From: Salinispora mooreana
GTDB lineage: Bacteria; Actinomycetota; Actinomycetes; Mycobacteriales; Micromonosporaceae
Assembly (NCBI RefSeq): GCF_000379065.1
Contig: NZ_KB900614.1
Location: 1,610,850 to 1,674,849 of the forward strand
Direction: 5' to 3'
Length of the DNA: 64,000 nucleotides
Shown: positions 1-7,795 of the stretch, piece after piece
Layout of the letters: each line of letters begins with the position of its first letter
How positions within the stretch are numbered: position 1 is the stretch's first letter
The notes under the pieces: generated by a model
The model's database searches: none
Seen by the model: only the letters and a program-made list of their open reading frames with translations
Told to the model about the DNA's origin: nothing
Translations under genes and position numbers: made by a program

Positions 1-631
1 ATCGCTGCTCTAGGTCCACCCGAGCGAGCGCGCCCACCAGCCAGGCCAACCGCTCGGACCGGCCGCTACCCGCCAGCCCGGCCAGGTCGTCGGCGGAATT
101 CCCGAGGCCCAGCCGGCGGGCTGCGGCCAGCGCCCGCCGATCGGCGACCGGCGGTATCTCAGCCCACAGTGCCTGCACCTCGCGGAGAAATAGGACGACC
201 GCCGCATCGTCCACCCCGGGCAACTCGGCGAGCAGGGCACGTTCCCGGTCGGCATCGCGGGCGGCGACCACACGCAACCGCCGAAGGTCGCCCCGGTACC
301 GGTCAACGACCGCCTGTGCCAGCTCCCCGAGGGTGCCGGCGGTCTGCTCAGCCGTCGCGCGGAGCCCGCAGTCGCGCAGCAGCCCGGCCCGCTCTGCGGG
401 CGTGGAGCGGGCCAGCCGGGCGGCGCTGTCCCAGCCCTGGTCCTGCAGGGCGTGGGCCACTTCAATGGCTCGCCGAGCGTCGCCGCGACGGGACAGCAAC
501 ACGGCGAGGCAGAGCAGCTGGAAGAGGCTCGACGGATTGTTGGTGGTGCGGAAGCCGTACTGCTCAGCAAAGCCGCGCCCGTCACCGGCAAGCCGGCGGA
601 CCAAGCGCTTCTTCTCCTCGATGGTGGGCAT
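1..631 (-). CDS. Endonuclease III-like HhH-GPD protein (partial, C-terminus off window)
   Basis: The reading frame starts at the ATG at 631 (MPTIEEKKRL) and runs off the left edge, giving about 210 residues. The N-terminal FRTTNNPSSLFQLLCLAVLLSR region, followed by LLAELPGVDDAA and VADRRALAAARRLGLG, looks like the HhH-GPD fold of endonuclease III-like DNA glycosylases. The hairpin lacks the lysine usual in bifunctional endonuclease III (the classic LPGVGRKTA motif is LPGVDDAAV here), while an Asp is kept in VADRRA. It may therefore be a monofunctional or inactive relative. The iron-sulfur cluster region cannot be judged because the end is missing. The longer open frames overlapping it on both strands are shadows. 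Confidence 0.6.
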   Translation of the reverse strand, partial: MPTIEEKKRLVRRLAGDGRGFAEQYGFRTTNNPSSLFQLLCLAVLLSRRGDARRAIEVAHALQDQGWDSAARLARSTPAERAGLLRDCGLRATAEQTAGTLGELAQAVVDRYRGDLRRLRVVAARDADRERALLAELPGVDDAAVVLFLREVQALWAEIPPVADRRALAAARRLGLGNSADDLAGLAGSGRSERLAWLVGALARVDLEQR

Positions 632-760
632 GGGCGGCGACTACCCGCCCCGACCGGCGCCACTCCTGGCTGCCCGCCGTGCGCTGCCAGACATCCCACT
701 CGGCTCGCCAACGCGCCCAGCCGCACCGCGCAGCCGCACCGCGGGTAGCGCGCGTCGTCC

Positions 761-1972
761 TCACCGTCGGCGTCCGCTGGCAGCCTCGTCCAGCAGGCAC
801 TCGATCCGTTCCACTCCAGCAGGCATCGACATCTGCCGCAGGTACGCCTCCCGGCCCCGCCGGCCCATCTCGGCACGGGCAGCCGGCGGGATGGTGGCGG
901 CCAACCAGAACCGGTCGGCGAGGGCATCCCACTCCTCCGGCGGACAGGAGAGTCCGGCCCGGGCACTCTCCACCACCTCAGCGGTGTCGCCGCCGGCCGA
1001 GGCGATGACCGGCGCCCCGCACGACAGGGTCGTCGGCAACTTGCCGGGCAGGGTGCTGCGCAGTTCGGGCAGGTCCCGAAGCATGACCAACTGGTAGTCG
1101 GCGGCGGCGTACAGCTCCGGCATGTCCAACGGCGAGCGCCGTTCGACGAACCGCACGTTGTCTGCCCCCAGCTCGGCGGCGAGCCCCCGCACCCGCCGCT
1201 CCTGCTCGCCCGACCCGACCAGCACCAGATCCATCCGGTGGTCGAGGGCTGCCGCTGCCCGCACCGCCGTCTCCAGCCCCTGGCGAGCGCCGATGGTGCC
1301 GGCGTACATGACCACGCAGCGGTCGTCGCGACGGATCAGTTGACCCGCGGCCGGACTCGGCGGAGCTGGCTGGAAGATCCGCTCGTCGGTCCAGTTGAGC
1401 ACCACCTCGACCCGCCCCGGGTCAGCCCCCTCGGCCACGACGAGGTCCCGCAGCGAGGGGGCCGCGACCACGATCCGGTCGGCGCGGTGGTAGGTAGCGG
1501 CCATCGCCCTGGCAAGCCGAGCGGTCCACCGATCGGGCCCGCCAGCCGCCGGCTCCGGACCAGCCCACACGTCCGGAACATGCACGACGGCCGGCACCCG
1601 CCGAAGTGCCCGCAGCAGGCGGGCGGCGGCGAAGGCGGTGGCCGTCGGCTGGTGCACGTAGAGGGCGTCGACACCGGCGAAGAACCGCCGGCCGACCAGC
1701 GACACGCTGCCTGCGAAGGAAAGGTGACCGGCCAACCGGCCGCGCATGCTCCGGCCGACGTAGCGGGGCACCCGCCGCACGGTCAGCCGCTCGCTACGGG
1801 TCTCGTGGCGCCAACGCTGGTGCCAGCCCGGGTAGGCGTGCCCGCCCGGATAGTCGGGAAAGCCAGTCAGCACCCGGACTTCGTGCCCACGCCGGGCGAG
1901 TTCCTCTGCGAGGCTGCCCGGGATGAAAGCCGGTTCCGGTGGAAAGTGATATGCCAGGATGCCGATCTTCAT
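761..1972 (-). CDS. GT4-family glycosyltransferase (WbuB/WcaI-like)
   Basis: This 403-residue GT-B enzyme should transfer a sugar from an activated donor during cell-surface polysaccharide or glycolipid synthesis; donor and acceptor cannot be read. The N-terminal domain opens with MKIGILAYHFPPEP and PGSLAEELARRGHEVRVLTGFPDYPGG, typical of the WbuB/WcaI branch. The C-terminal half has VMYAGTIGARQGLE, LVLVGSGEQE and LPGKLPTTLSCGAPVIAS, the donor-binding core of GT4 enzymes. The frame stays open a further 67 codons upstream, but the start at 1972 has a GGGGAG ribosome site and the family N-terminus. A short remnant frame overlaps the start as ATGA. No other sugar genes are adjacent, so it looks orphaned. 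Confidence 0.85.
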   Translation of the reverse strand: MKIGILAYHFPPEPAFIPGSLAEELARRGHEVRVLTGFPDYPGGHAYPGWHQRWRHETRSERLTVRRVPRYVGRSMRGRLAGHLSFAGSVSLVGRRFFAGVDALYVHQPTATAFAAARLLRALRRVPAVVHVPDVWAGPEPAAGGPDRWTARLARAMAATYHRADRIVVAAPSLRDLVVAEGADPGRVEVVLNWTDERIFQPAPPSPAAGQLIRRDDRCVVMYAGTIGARQGLETAVRAAAALDHRMDLVLVGSGEQERRVRGLAAELGADNVRFVERRSPLDMPELYAAADYQLVMLRDLPELRSTLPGKLPTTLSCGAPVIASAGGDTAEVVESARAGLSCPPEEWDALADRFWLAATIPPAARAEMGRRGREAYLRQMSMPAGVERIECLLDEAASGRRR

Positions 1973-2139
1973 CGTTGCTCCCCCGTTGCCAGCAGGGCGG
2001 CCCCGTTGCCCCGCTGGCCGCCGTCCACGTACGAGTGCGCCCTGGTCTCCGACCTGAACGGTTCGCTCTGGTGCTCGCCGGCCGCCCGGCGACGCAGGTA
2101 GGCGCGCTGGAGTACCGGGTGCAGGCGGCAGCGGTCCAT
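1969..2139 (-). pseudogene. Possible gene remnant coupled to the glycosyltransferase
   Basis: A short frame with actinobacterial codon usage (from MDRCRLHPVL to LLATGEQR, 56 residues) ends in a TGA that overlaps the glycosyltransferase ATG as ATGA. The frame continues upstream of its Met to an in-frame TAG near 2205, where the DNA abruptly turns AT-rich. I infer the C-terminal stump of a larger gene that once was translationally coupled. No family is recognised, and a genuine small peptide is the alternative. Confidence 0.25.
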
Positions 2140-2435
2140 CAGGTACGCGGCCGCACCGAGCCGAAACCTCCAACGAAACTCATGAAAGCTCCTAAGCTCA
2201 ACCTATACCGTGAAAACATTACAACACCTCATACATCAAATATCCGAAATTTCACCATTCGATCGATAAGCCCGACACACCTCCTCTCCGGAGAAGCGGT
2301 GTGACGGGGGCACGGTCACGTCGTCTCCGCTCGCCGTCCCGTCACTCGCCTGGATAGGGTGGTGAGCGGTGTGCCGGGAAGCCTGGTCGGCGAATGATTC
2401 CTGCTGCTCCGACACCGCTTGGATGGACCGCGCGT
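1973..2435. other. Intergenic region upstream of nhaA, partly AT-rich
   Basis: Apart from the possible remnant at 1969-2139, this stretch holds no convincing gene. Bases about 2175-2275 are strikingly AT-rich for this genome and probably contain the promoters for one or both flanking genes. A stem with CACACC (2276-2281) and GGTGTG (2299-2304) arms encloses an imperfect CTCTCCGGAGAAG palindrome. It could be an operator or an RNA hairpin in the nhaA leader. Confidence 0.4.
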
Positions 2436-3746
2436 ATGACCGACCGCACCCCACCCCCGGGCCGCGCCCGCCGCCTCTTTTCGCGTACCTCCTGGCCGGA
2501 GGCCCGCTTCCTGGCTGACGTGCTGCGGACCGAGACCTTCGGCGGCGGCCTGCTACTGCTCGGCGCGGTGATCGCGCTGCTCTGGGCGAACTCGCCCTGG
2601 GGCGACTCCTACGCCGCTTTGGCATCGTGGGTGCCCTGGCCGAGCGGGTCTGACCTGCACCTGGACCTGGACCTCGCCACCTGGGCGGCTGACGGCCTGC
2701 TAGCGATCTTCTTCTTCGTGGTCGGGCTCGAACTCAAACGCGAATTCGTCGCCGGCGACCTTCGCGACCCGCGTCGTGCCGCCCTGCCGGTCGTCGCGGC
2801 CATCGGAGGTATGGTCGTTCCGGCCCTGATCTACGTCGGCATCAACCTCTCCGCCGGCGGCGAGAACCTCCGCGGCTGGGCCATCCCGACCGCCACCGAC
2901 ATCGCCTTCGCGCTCGCCGTGCTGGCGGTCATCGGATCCCACCTGCCGCAGGGGCTCCGCGCCTTCCTGCTCACCCTCGCCGTGGTGGACGACCTGCTCG
3001 CGATCACGGTCATCGCCATCTTCTACACCGGCGACTTCAAACTCATGCCGCTGCTGCTCGCGCTGCTGCCGATCGCACTCTTCGGCCTCCTCGTGCAGCG
3101 CCGCAAGACCTGGTGGTGGGCGCTGATCCCGCTGGCCCTGGTGGCCTGGACCCTGGTGCACGAGTCCGGCGTGCACGCCACGGTGGCCGGCGTCCTGCTC
3201 GGCTTCACGGTGCCGGTCCTGCGCGGCCGGGAGGGCGATCGGCACGGGCTCGCCGAGCACCTCGAACACCGCTGGCGGCCGGTCTCCGCCGGCTTCGCCG
3301 TCCCCGTCTTCGCCTTCTTCGCCGCCGGAGTGTCCCTACGCGGGGCCGACCTCGGCGCCGTGATCACCGACCCGATCGTCGTCGGCATCGTCGCCGGCCT
3401 GGTGCTCGGCAAGGTACTCGGTATCTTCGGCTCGACGTTCCTGCTCGCCCGGTTCACCCGCGCCGAGCTGGACCGGGACATCACCTGGACCGACCTACTC
3501 GGTGTCTCCCTGCTGGCCGGCATCGGATTCACCGTGTCACTGCTGATCGGTGAACTCGCCTTCGAGAGCAAAGCTGCCGACGACAACGTCAAGGCCGCCG
3601 TACTCAGCGGATCGCTGATCGCGGCGCTGCTCGCCTCCGTCGTCCTGACCCGCCGCAACAAGGCCTACCGGCGCATCGCCGTGAAGGAGCGGGTGGACAG
3701 CAACCGCGACGGGGTACCCGACGTGTTCGAGCACCGCGACGGCTGA
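2436..3746 (+). CDS. nhaA: Na+/H+ antiporter NhaA
   Basis: NhaA is an inner-membrane antiporter that exchanges internal Na+ or Li+ for external protons in pH and sodium homeostasis. The product (436 residues) has the family N-terminus ([31 protein letters not shown]), a cytoplasmic [11 protein letters not shown] loop and the [17 protein letters not shown] helix carrying the paired Asp residues that bind the ion. About eleven hydrophobic segments are visible. Translation could begin at the ATG at 2394, but the extra 14 residues do not resemble the family, so I chose the ATG at 2436 ([10 protein letters not shown]). Neither start has a strong ribosome site. The last 20 or so residues are a charged cytoplasmic tail. 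It converges with the GDT1 gene across a strong terminator. Confidence 0.93.
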   Translation: MTDRTPPPGRARRLFSRTSWPEARFLADVLRTETFGGGLLLLGAVIALLWANSPWGDSYAALASWVPWPSGSDLHLDLDLATWAADGLLAIFFFVVGLELKREFVAGDLRDPRRAALPVVAAIGGMVVPALIYVGINLSAGGENLRGWAIPTATDIAFALAVLAVIGSHLPQGLRAFLLTLAVVDDLLAITVIAIFYTGDFKLMPLLLALLPIALFGLLVQRRKTWWWALIPLALVAWTLVHESGVHATVAGVLLGFTVPVLRGREGDRHGLAEHLEHRWRPVSAGFAVPVFAFFAAGVSLRGADLGAVITDPIVVGIVAGLVLGKVLGIFGSTFLLARFTRAELDRDITWTDLLGVSLLAGIGFTVSLLIGELAFESKAADDNVKAAVLSGSLIAALLASVVLTRRNKAYRRIAVKERVDSNRDGVPDVFEHRDG

Positions 3747-3805
3747 GGCCGACAGGAACGCCGCGACGCCAACCAGGGTCTGCCGGCGACCCAACTGCCG
3801 GCGCC

Positions 3806-3845
3806 GTACTGGGGCGAACCGAACGAGTTCGGTTCGCCCCAGTAC
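3806..3845. terminator. Bidirectional terminator between nhaA and GDT1 gene
   Basis: A perfect 18-bp inverted repeat (arms 3806-3823 and 3828-3845, loop CGAG) lies between the two convergent genes. It starts GTACTGGGGC on both strands. There is no T-tract, as is common in actinobacteria. Confidence 0.8.
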
Positions 3846-3861
3846 CGGCTCACCCAGAAAA

Positions 3862-4446
3862 TCAGCCGAGCTGCCCGACCGCATCCAGGATCAGCCAGAG
3901 GCCACACCCGGCGAAGAGCAGCGCAGCACCGAACCGCACGGTCCACTCGGGCAACTTGCGGCCGAGCACCCGCCCCACCGCAATCGCCAAGGCATCCGCG
4001 ACGACCATGCCGAGCGTGGATCCGACCCAGGTACCGAACCAGCCGTACTGGGTGGCCAGGGTGATGGTCGCCAGCATGGTCTTGTCGCCCAGCTCGGCGA
4101 GGAGGAACGCGACGCCGACCACCACCGCCGGACGGCCCGACCGATTCGCCTTACGGCGCTCCTGCTCGGTGAGGTGATCTCCGCGAAGCGTCCAGGCGCC
4201 AAACCCGAGAAACGCCACGCCGGCGAGGAGCGCGATCCATCCGGTAGGCAACGCCGCACCGAGTCCGTAGCCGATCGCCACCGAGGCCAGGTGCACGACT
4301 GCCGTGGCCACGGTGATGCCGATCAGCACCGGCAACGGTCGAAATCGGGTGGCAAAGGTCAGCGCCATCAGCTGGGACTTGTCCCCCAACTCGGCGACGA
4401 AGATGACGCCGAAGCTCACCCCCAACGCGACGAGGAAACCCTCCAT
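3862..4446 (-). CDS. GDT1/TMEM165 (UPF0016) family transporter, probable Mn2+ exporter
   Basis: This 194-residue membrane protein has the two inverted UPF0016 signatures, AELGDKSQLM near the N-terminus and AELGDKTMLA after the middle, within six predicted helices. Members of this family in cyanobacteria, plants, yeast and humans move Mn2+ (or Ca2+) out of the cytosol in exchange for protons. The start at 4446 (MEGFLVALGV) has a GGAAGGA ribosome site; the 19 upstream codons are not family-like and fall in the leader. A yybP-ykoY Mn2+ riboswitch lies in the leader (4510-4606), which independently supports manganese as substrate. Excess Mn2+ is expected to switch the gene on. Confidence 0.88.
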   Translation of the reverse strand: MEGFLVALGVSFGVIFVAELGDKSQLMALTFATRFRPLPVLIGITVATAVVHLASVAIGYGLGAALPTGWIALLAGVAFLGFGAWTLRGDHLTEQERRKANRSGRPAVVVGVAFLLAELGDKTMLATITLATQYGWFGTWVGSTLGMVVADALAIAVGRVLGRKLPEWTVRFGAALLFAGCGLWLILDAVGQLG

Positions 4447-4454
4447 GACATCCT

Positions 4455-4475
4455 TCCGATCCGGCCGGAAAGAGG
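4455..4475 (-). promoter_or_regulatory. Hairpin sequestering the GDT1 ribosome-binding site
   Basis: Read on the minus strand, TTTCCG and CGGAAGG flank a short loop just before the GDT1 ATG. The 3' arm contains the Shine-Dalgarno GGAAGG. This would hide the site and makes a plausible expression platform for the upstream Mn2+ riboswitch, giving control of translation rather than termination. This is inferred from complementarity only. Confidence 0.45.
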
Positions 4476-4509
4476 CACGGAGCGACCTCGACCCGGCTAC
4501 CAACCTGGG

Positions 4510-4606
4510 TCGAAGGTCTCGCCCACCCCGCCGAGCGGGGCCGTGTGGCCGGGTGCGGGAACACCAGTGTGTCGACCACGACGTTGGGGGCTACTCCCCT
4601 TCGCGC
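4510..4606 (-). ncRNA. yybP-ykoY manganese riboswitch
   Basis: On the minus strand the leader of the GDT1 gene contains CGAAGGGGAGTAGC (about 4605-4592) and, some 75 bases later, GCGAGACCTTCG (4522-4511). These are the two conserved blocks of the yybP-ykoY aptamer (GGGGAGUAGC and GC-AGACCUU). CGAAGG and CCTTCG pair to form the closing P1 helix, and the internal sequence contains further complementary arms including CCCCGCTCGGCGGGG. This RNA class senses Mn2+ and commonly precedes UPF0016/GDT1, MntP and P-type ATPase genes. It lies about 65 bases upstream of the GDT1 start. Confidence 0.85.
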
Positions 4607-4685
4607 CGACCACCCTAGCCGACCACCGACAACGCTGACGTCGGAGGACCGGCCGGTGGGTCGAGGAGGGGCTGGCGGCGTCGGC

Positions 4686-5651
4686 CTACTCGGCGCGGGC
4701 GAGCGTGACGCCGAACAGGCCGGCCGGATCCGTCCAGAACTCGCTGGTGACGAAGCTGGCCTCGCGCAGCTCGGCCGCGATCCCCTCGGGCCGAAACTTC
4801 GCCGAGACCTCGGTCCGTAGCTCCTCCCCGGCAGCGAACGTCACCTCGGTGTCGAGCACCTGCACCCGCATCGGGTGCCGGGCCCGCAGCCGCATCTCGA
4901 TCCACTCCCGCTCCGGATTCCAGAGCGCGACGTGGTCGAAGGCTGCTGGGTCGAAATCGGCACCCAACTCGCGGTTGATCACCTGCAGCACGTTGCGGTT
5001 GAACTCGGCAGTCACCCCCGCTGCGTCGTCGTAGGCGGGAACAATGACCGCCGGATCCTTGACCAGATCGGTGCCGACCAGCAGCCAGTCCCCCGGCTCC
5101 AGCGCGGTGCGCATCGCCGCCAGGAACTCGGCGCGCTCGACCGGCAGCAGGTTGCCGATCGTCCCGCCGAGAAACACCACGAGCCGCCGCCCGCCCGCGG
5201 GCAGCCGATCAAGATGCCGGGTGAAGTCGCCGACGATCCCCCGTACGCGCAGGCCCGGATAGTCAGCAGCGATCCGGGCTGTGGACTCGCGCAGCGCGCT
5301 CACCGACACGTCCAGCGGCACAAAGGTGCCCAGGTCGCCGTGGCGGGTGAACGCGTCCAGCAACAACCGGGTCTTCTCCGAGGAACCGGAGCCCAACTCG
5401 ATCAGCGTCTTGGCACCGCTCACCGTCGCGATCTCAGCAGCCCGATCGAGCAACACCGCACGTTCGGCCCCGGTCTGGTAGTACTCCGCCAGCCGGGTGA
5501 TCTCCTCGAAGAGCTGGCTGCCCCGAGCGTCGTAGAACCACTTCGGGGACAACCACTTCTCCTCGGCGGTCAGCCCGGCGCGGACATCCTGCCGCAGGTT
5601 GCGCCCCAGGTCCTGCTCTTCGAGGTAGATCTCCAGCGGCTCTGCGCTCAT
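4686..5651 (-). CDS. egtD: L-histidine N-alpha-methyltransferase EgtD
   Basis: EgtD trimethylates histidine to hercynine with S-adenosylmethionine, the first committed step towards ergothioneine. The 321-residue product carries LSPKWFYDARGSQLFEEITRLAEYYQTG, the SAM-binding IELGSGSSEKT and VVFLGGTIGN segments, and a C-terminal KFRPEGIAAELREASF region, all typical of the DUF2260 family. The frame is open for 78 more codons upstream, but family comparison places the start at the ATG at 5651 (MSAEPLEIYL). It is the last gene of egtABCD, 52 bases after egtC. Confidence 0.95.
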   Translation of the reverse strand: MSAEPLEIYLEEQDLGRNLRQDVRAGLTAEEKWLSPKWFYDARGSQLFEEITRLAEYYQTGAERAVLLDRAAEIATVSGAKTLIELGSGSSEKTRLLLDAFTRHGDLGTFVPLDVSVSALRESTARIAADYPGLRVRGIVGDFTRHLDRLPAGGRRLVVFLGGTIGNLLPVERAEFLAAMRTALEPGDWLLVGTDLVKDPAVIVPAYDDAAGVTAEFNRNVLQVINRELGADFDPAAFDHVALWNPEREWIEMRLRARHPMRVQVLDTEVTFAAGEELRTEVSAKFRPEGIAAELREASFVTSEFWTDPAGLFGVTLARAE

Positions 5652-5703
5652 GTCTGTCCCTTCCTCATCGAAGTCTCCTGGCGGGGTCGAGATCTCCTGG
5701 CGG

Positions 5704-6450
5704 TCACGCCGCCAACAGGGCACTGGTCCGCACCCCGGTGGCGGTCGCCACCACCAGCTGCCCCTCCGGCACCGCCTGCCAGTCGGGATCGTCGTCGTGC
5801 GGCTCGGATGCCAGCAGTACCGAGTTCGGCGTCTGCAGGATCGACAGGCTGTGCCCGGCGACGCTCGCCACCGCCGTGTGCCCATCGGTCAGCAGCAGGT
5901 TGAGTCGGGACCCGGGAGCGGCCCGGACCACCGCCACAACCGTCTCCGCCACGGCGCGGGCCGGCTCGACCCCGGCCCGCAGCCGGTGCCGGACCAGCGC
6001 CCAGAGCAGCGCCGCATCGGTGGGCGCGTCGAGGGTAAGCAGGTCGCGCACCGGCAACGCACCTGCGAGCGGGGCAACGCTGTCCGGCCAGCCACGCACC
6101 GCCCCGTTGTGGCTGAACAGCCACCGCCCCTCCAGAAACGGCGCGGCGGCCGACTCGAGCACCGGCATGCCGACGGTCGCGGACCGGACCGCCGCGAGGA
6201 TCGCGCCCGCACGGGTAACACCGGCGAGCTGGGCGATCGTCGGGTCACTCCAGATGGGCTGCGCCCGCCGGTAGCGGATCGGATCGCTGTCGTCCGGGTA
6301 CCAGCCGACACCGAATCCGTCGGCATTGATCACCCCACCGCGGCGCATATCCTTCGGTGCCCAGGACTGACGAACCAGTGACGCCGGCGGGTCGAAGAGC
6401 AACTCCCGCAGGGTGATCGGCGGCCCGAGATAGACCAGGTGACGACACAT
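5704..6450 (-). CDS. egtC: Gamma-glutamyl-hercynylcysteine S-oxide hydrolase EgtC
   Basis: EgtC is a class-II glutamine-amidotransferase-fold hydrolase. It removes glutamate from gamma-glutamyl-hercynylcysteine sulfoxide. The 248-residue protein begins MCRHLVYLGPP, so after Met removal Cys2 is the N-terminal nucleophile, which fixes the start at 6450. Further family blocks are NADGFGVGWYPDD, RSATVGMPV and FSHNGAVRGW. It starts 10 bases after egtB stops and was probably co-transcribed with it. Confidence 0.94.
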   Translation of the reverse strand: MCRHLVYLGPPITLRELLFDPPASLVRQSWAPKDMRRGGVINADGFGVGWYPDDSDPIRYRRAQPIWSDPTIAQLAGVTRAGAILAAVRSATVGMPVLESAAAPFLEGRWLFSHNGAVRGWPDSVAPLAGALPVRDLLTLDAPTDAALLWALVRHRLRAGVEPARAVAETVVAVVRAAPGSRLNLLLTDGHTAVASVAGHSLSILQTPNSVLLASEPHDDDPDWQAVPEGQLVVATATGVRTSALLAA

Positions 6451-6460
6451 CAGTGAGCCC

Positions 6461-7795
6461 TCACTCGGCTGCCTCCTCGGGGGCGGCATCCCGAGCGCAG
6501 CGGAAGCCGCTGAAGATCTGCCGCCGAATGGGGTAGTCCCAGTTACGGAAGGTGCCCCGGCAGGCCGCCCGGTCGGTGCCGAATGATCCACCGCGCAACA
6601 CCCGGTAGTCGTCGCCGAAGAAGACCTCGGAATACTCCCGGTATGGAAAGGCCGTGAAGCCGGGATGGCCACGGAAGGTTGTCGAGGTCCACTCCCACAC
6701 GTCGCCGATCAGCTGGTGGACACCGAGCGGCGACACACCCGCCGGATAGGCCCCGACCGGCGCCGGCCAGAGGTGCTGCTGGCCGAGGTTGGCATGGTTG
6801 GTCGTCGGGTCCCCGTCGCCCCACGGGTAGCGGCGAGACCGACCGGTCGCCGGGTCCCAGCGGGCTGCCTTCTCCCACTCCGCCTCGGTCGGCAACCGCT
6901 TTCCCGCCCAGGCAGCGTAGGCCTGCGCCTCGTACCAGCTCACGTGCACCACCGGCTCGTCGTCGCGGACCGGCGCCCACCGACCGAAGCGGCGGTAGGC
7001 CCAGCCGTCTCCATCCGGGTGCCAGTGCGACGGCGCAGTCAGGCCCGCCTCCTGCCGGTGCGCCCACCCCGCGGCGCTCCACCACCGTGGGTCGCGATAC
7101 CCACCCTCGGCGATGAAGGCCGCGTACGCACCGTTGGTGACCGGTGCCGTGTCGATGACGTACGCCGGCAGGTGCACCCGGTGGGCGGGACGCTCGTTGT
7201 CCAGCGCCCAGGGGTCGGTGTCGGTACCCATGGTGAACTCGCCGGCCGGAACCAGTACCTCCCCGTCCACCCGGACTCGGGGCTCCGGCGGAGGCGGCGC
7301 GTCGAAGACAGCTGGACCGGAGCGCAGCTGGTGGGTCGCGAGCATGGTCTCGTCGTGCTGCTGCTCGTGTTGGACGATCATGCCGAAGGCAAAGCCGTCG
7401 GCGACCAGCCGCCGATCTGTGAAGGTGACCCCGTCGAGGAGGTCAAAGACCTTGTCCCGGACCGTCGCCACGTATGCCCGCGCCTGCGGCGGCGGCAGCA
7501 ACGGCAGCGCCGGCCGGTCCCGGCGAGGCTGCTTGAAGGCATCGTAAAGATCATCGATGTCCCGGCGGACGGGCTCCCGGCCGCCGACATCCCGCACCAG
7601 CCAGAGCTCTTCCTGGTTGCCGACGTGGGCGAGGTCCCACACCAGGGGCGACATCAACGGTGAATGCTGTCGCACCAGGTCGGCATCGTCAACCGCGTCG
7701 GTCAACACCTCGGTACGGGCCCGGGCACGGGCCAGCTCCGTCGCGATATGCTCCCGCAGTCGCACCCCGTCGGGCCGGTCGGTCGTCTCGGTCAC
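6461..7795 (-). CDS. egtB: Hercynine oxygenase EgtB (iron-dependent sulfoxide synthase)
   Basis: EgtB joins hercynine to gamma-glutamylcysteine through an O2-dependent C-S bond formation that also makes the sulfoxide. The 444-residue protein has an N-terminal DinB-like four-helix domain and a C-terminal FGE-sulfatase fold. The three iron ligands are visible as H57 in LAHVGN and H143/H147 in QHEQQHDET. The C-terminal half shows TMGTDTDPWALDNERPAH, RLPTEAEWEKA and VLRGGSFGTD. It begins with GTG at 7795, overlapping the egtA stop as GTGA, so it is translationally coupled. Confidence 0.95.
   Translation of the reverse strand: MTETTDRPDGVRLREHIATELARARARTEVLTDAVDDADLVRQHSPLMSPLVWDLAHVGNQEELWLVRDVGGREPVRRDIDDLYDAFKQPRRDRPALPLLPPPQARAYVATVRDKVFDLLDGVTFTDRRLVADGFAFGMIVQHEQQHDETMLATHQLRSGPAVFDAPPPPEPRVRVDGEVLVPAGEFTMGTDTDPWALDNERPAHRVHLPAYVIDTAPVTNGAYAAFIAEGGYRDPRWWSAAGWAHRQEAGLTAPSHWHPDGDGWAYRRFGRWAPVRDDEPVVHVSWYEAQAYAAWAGKRLPTEAEWEKAARWDPATGRSRRYPWGDGDPTTNHANLGQQHLWPAPVGAYPAGVSPLGVHQLIGDVWEWTSTTFRGHPGFTAFPYREYSEVFFGDDYRVLRGGSFGTDRAACRGTFRNWDYPIRRQIFSGFRCARDAAPEEAAE

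Noticed and set aside
4510..4606. Reading this leader only as a terminator for egtD
   Set aside because: The conserved blocks match the Mn2+ riboswitch, and the hairpins are oriented toward the GDT1 gene.
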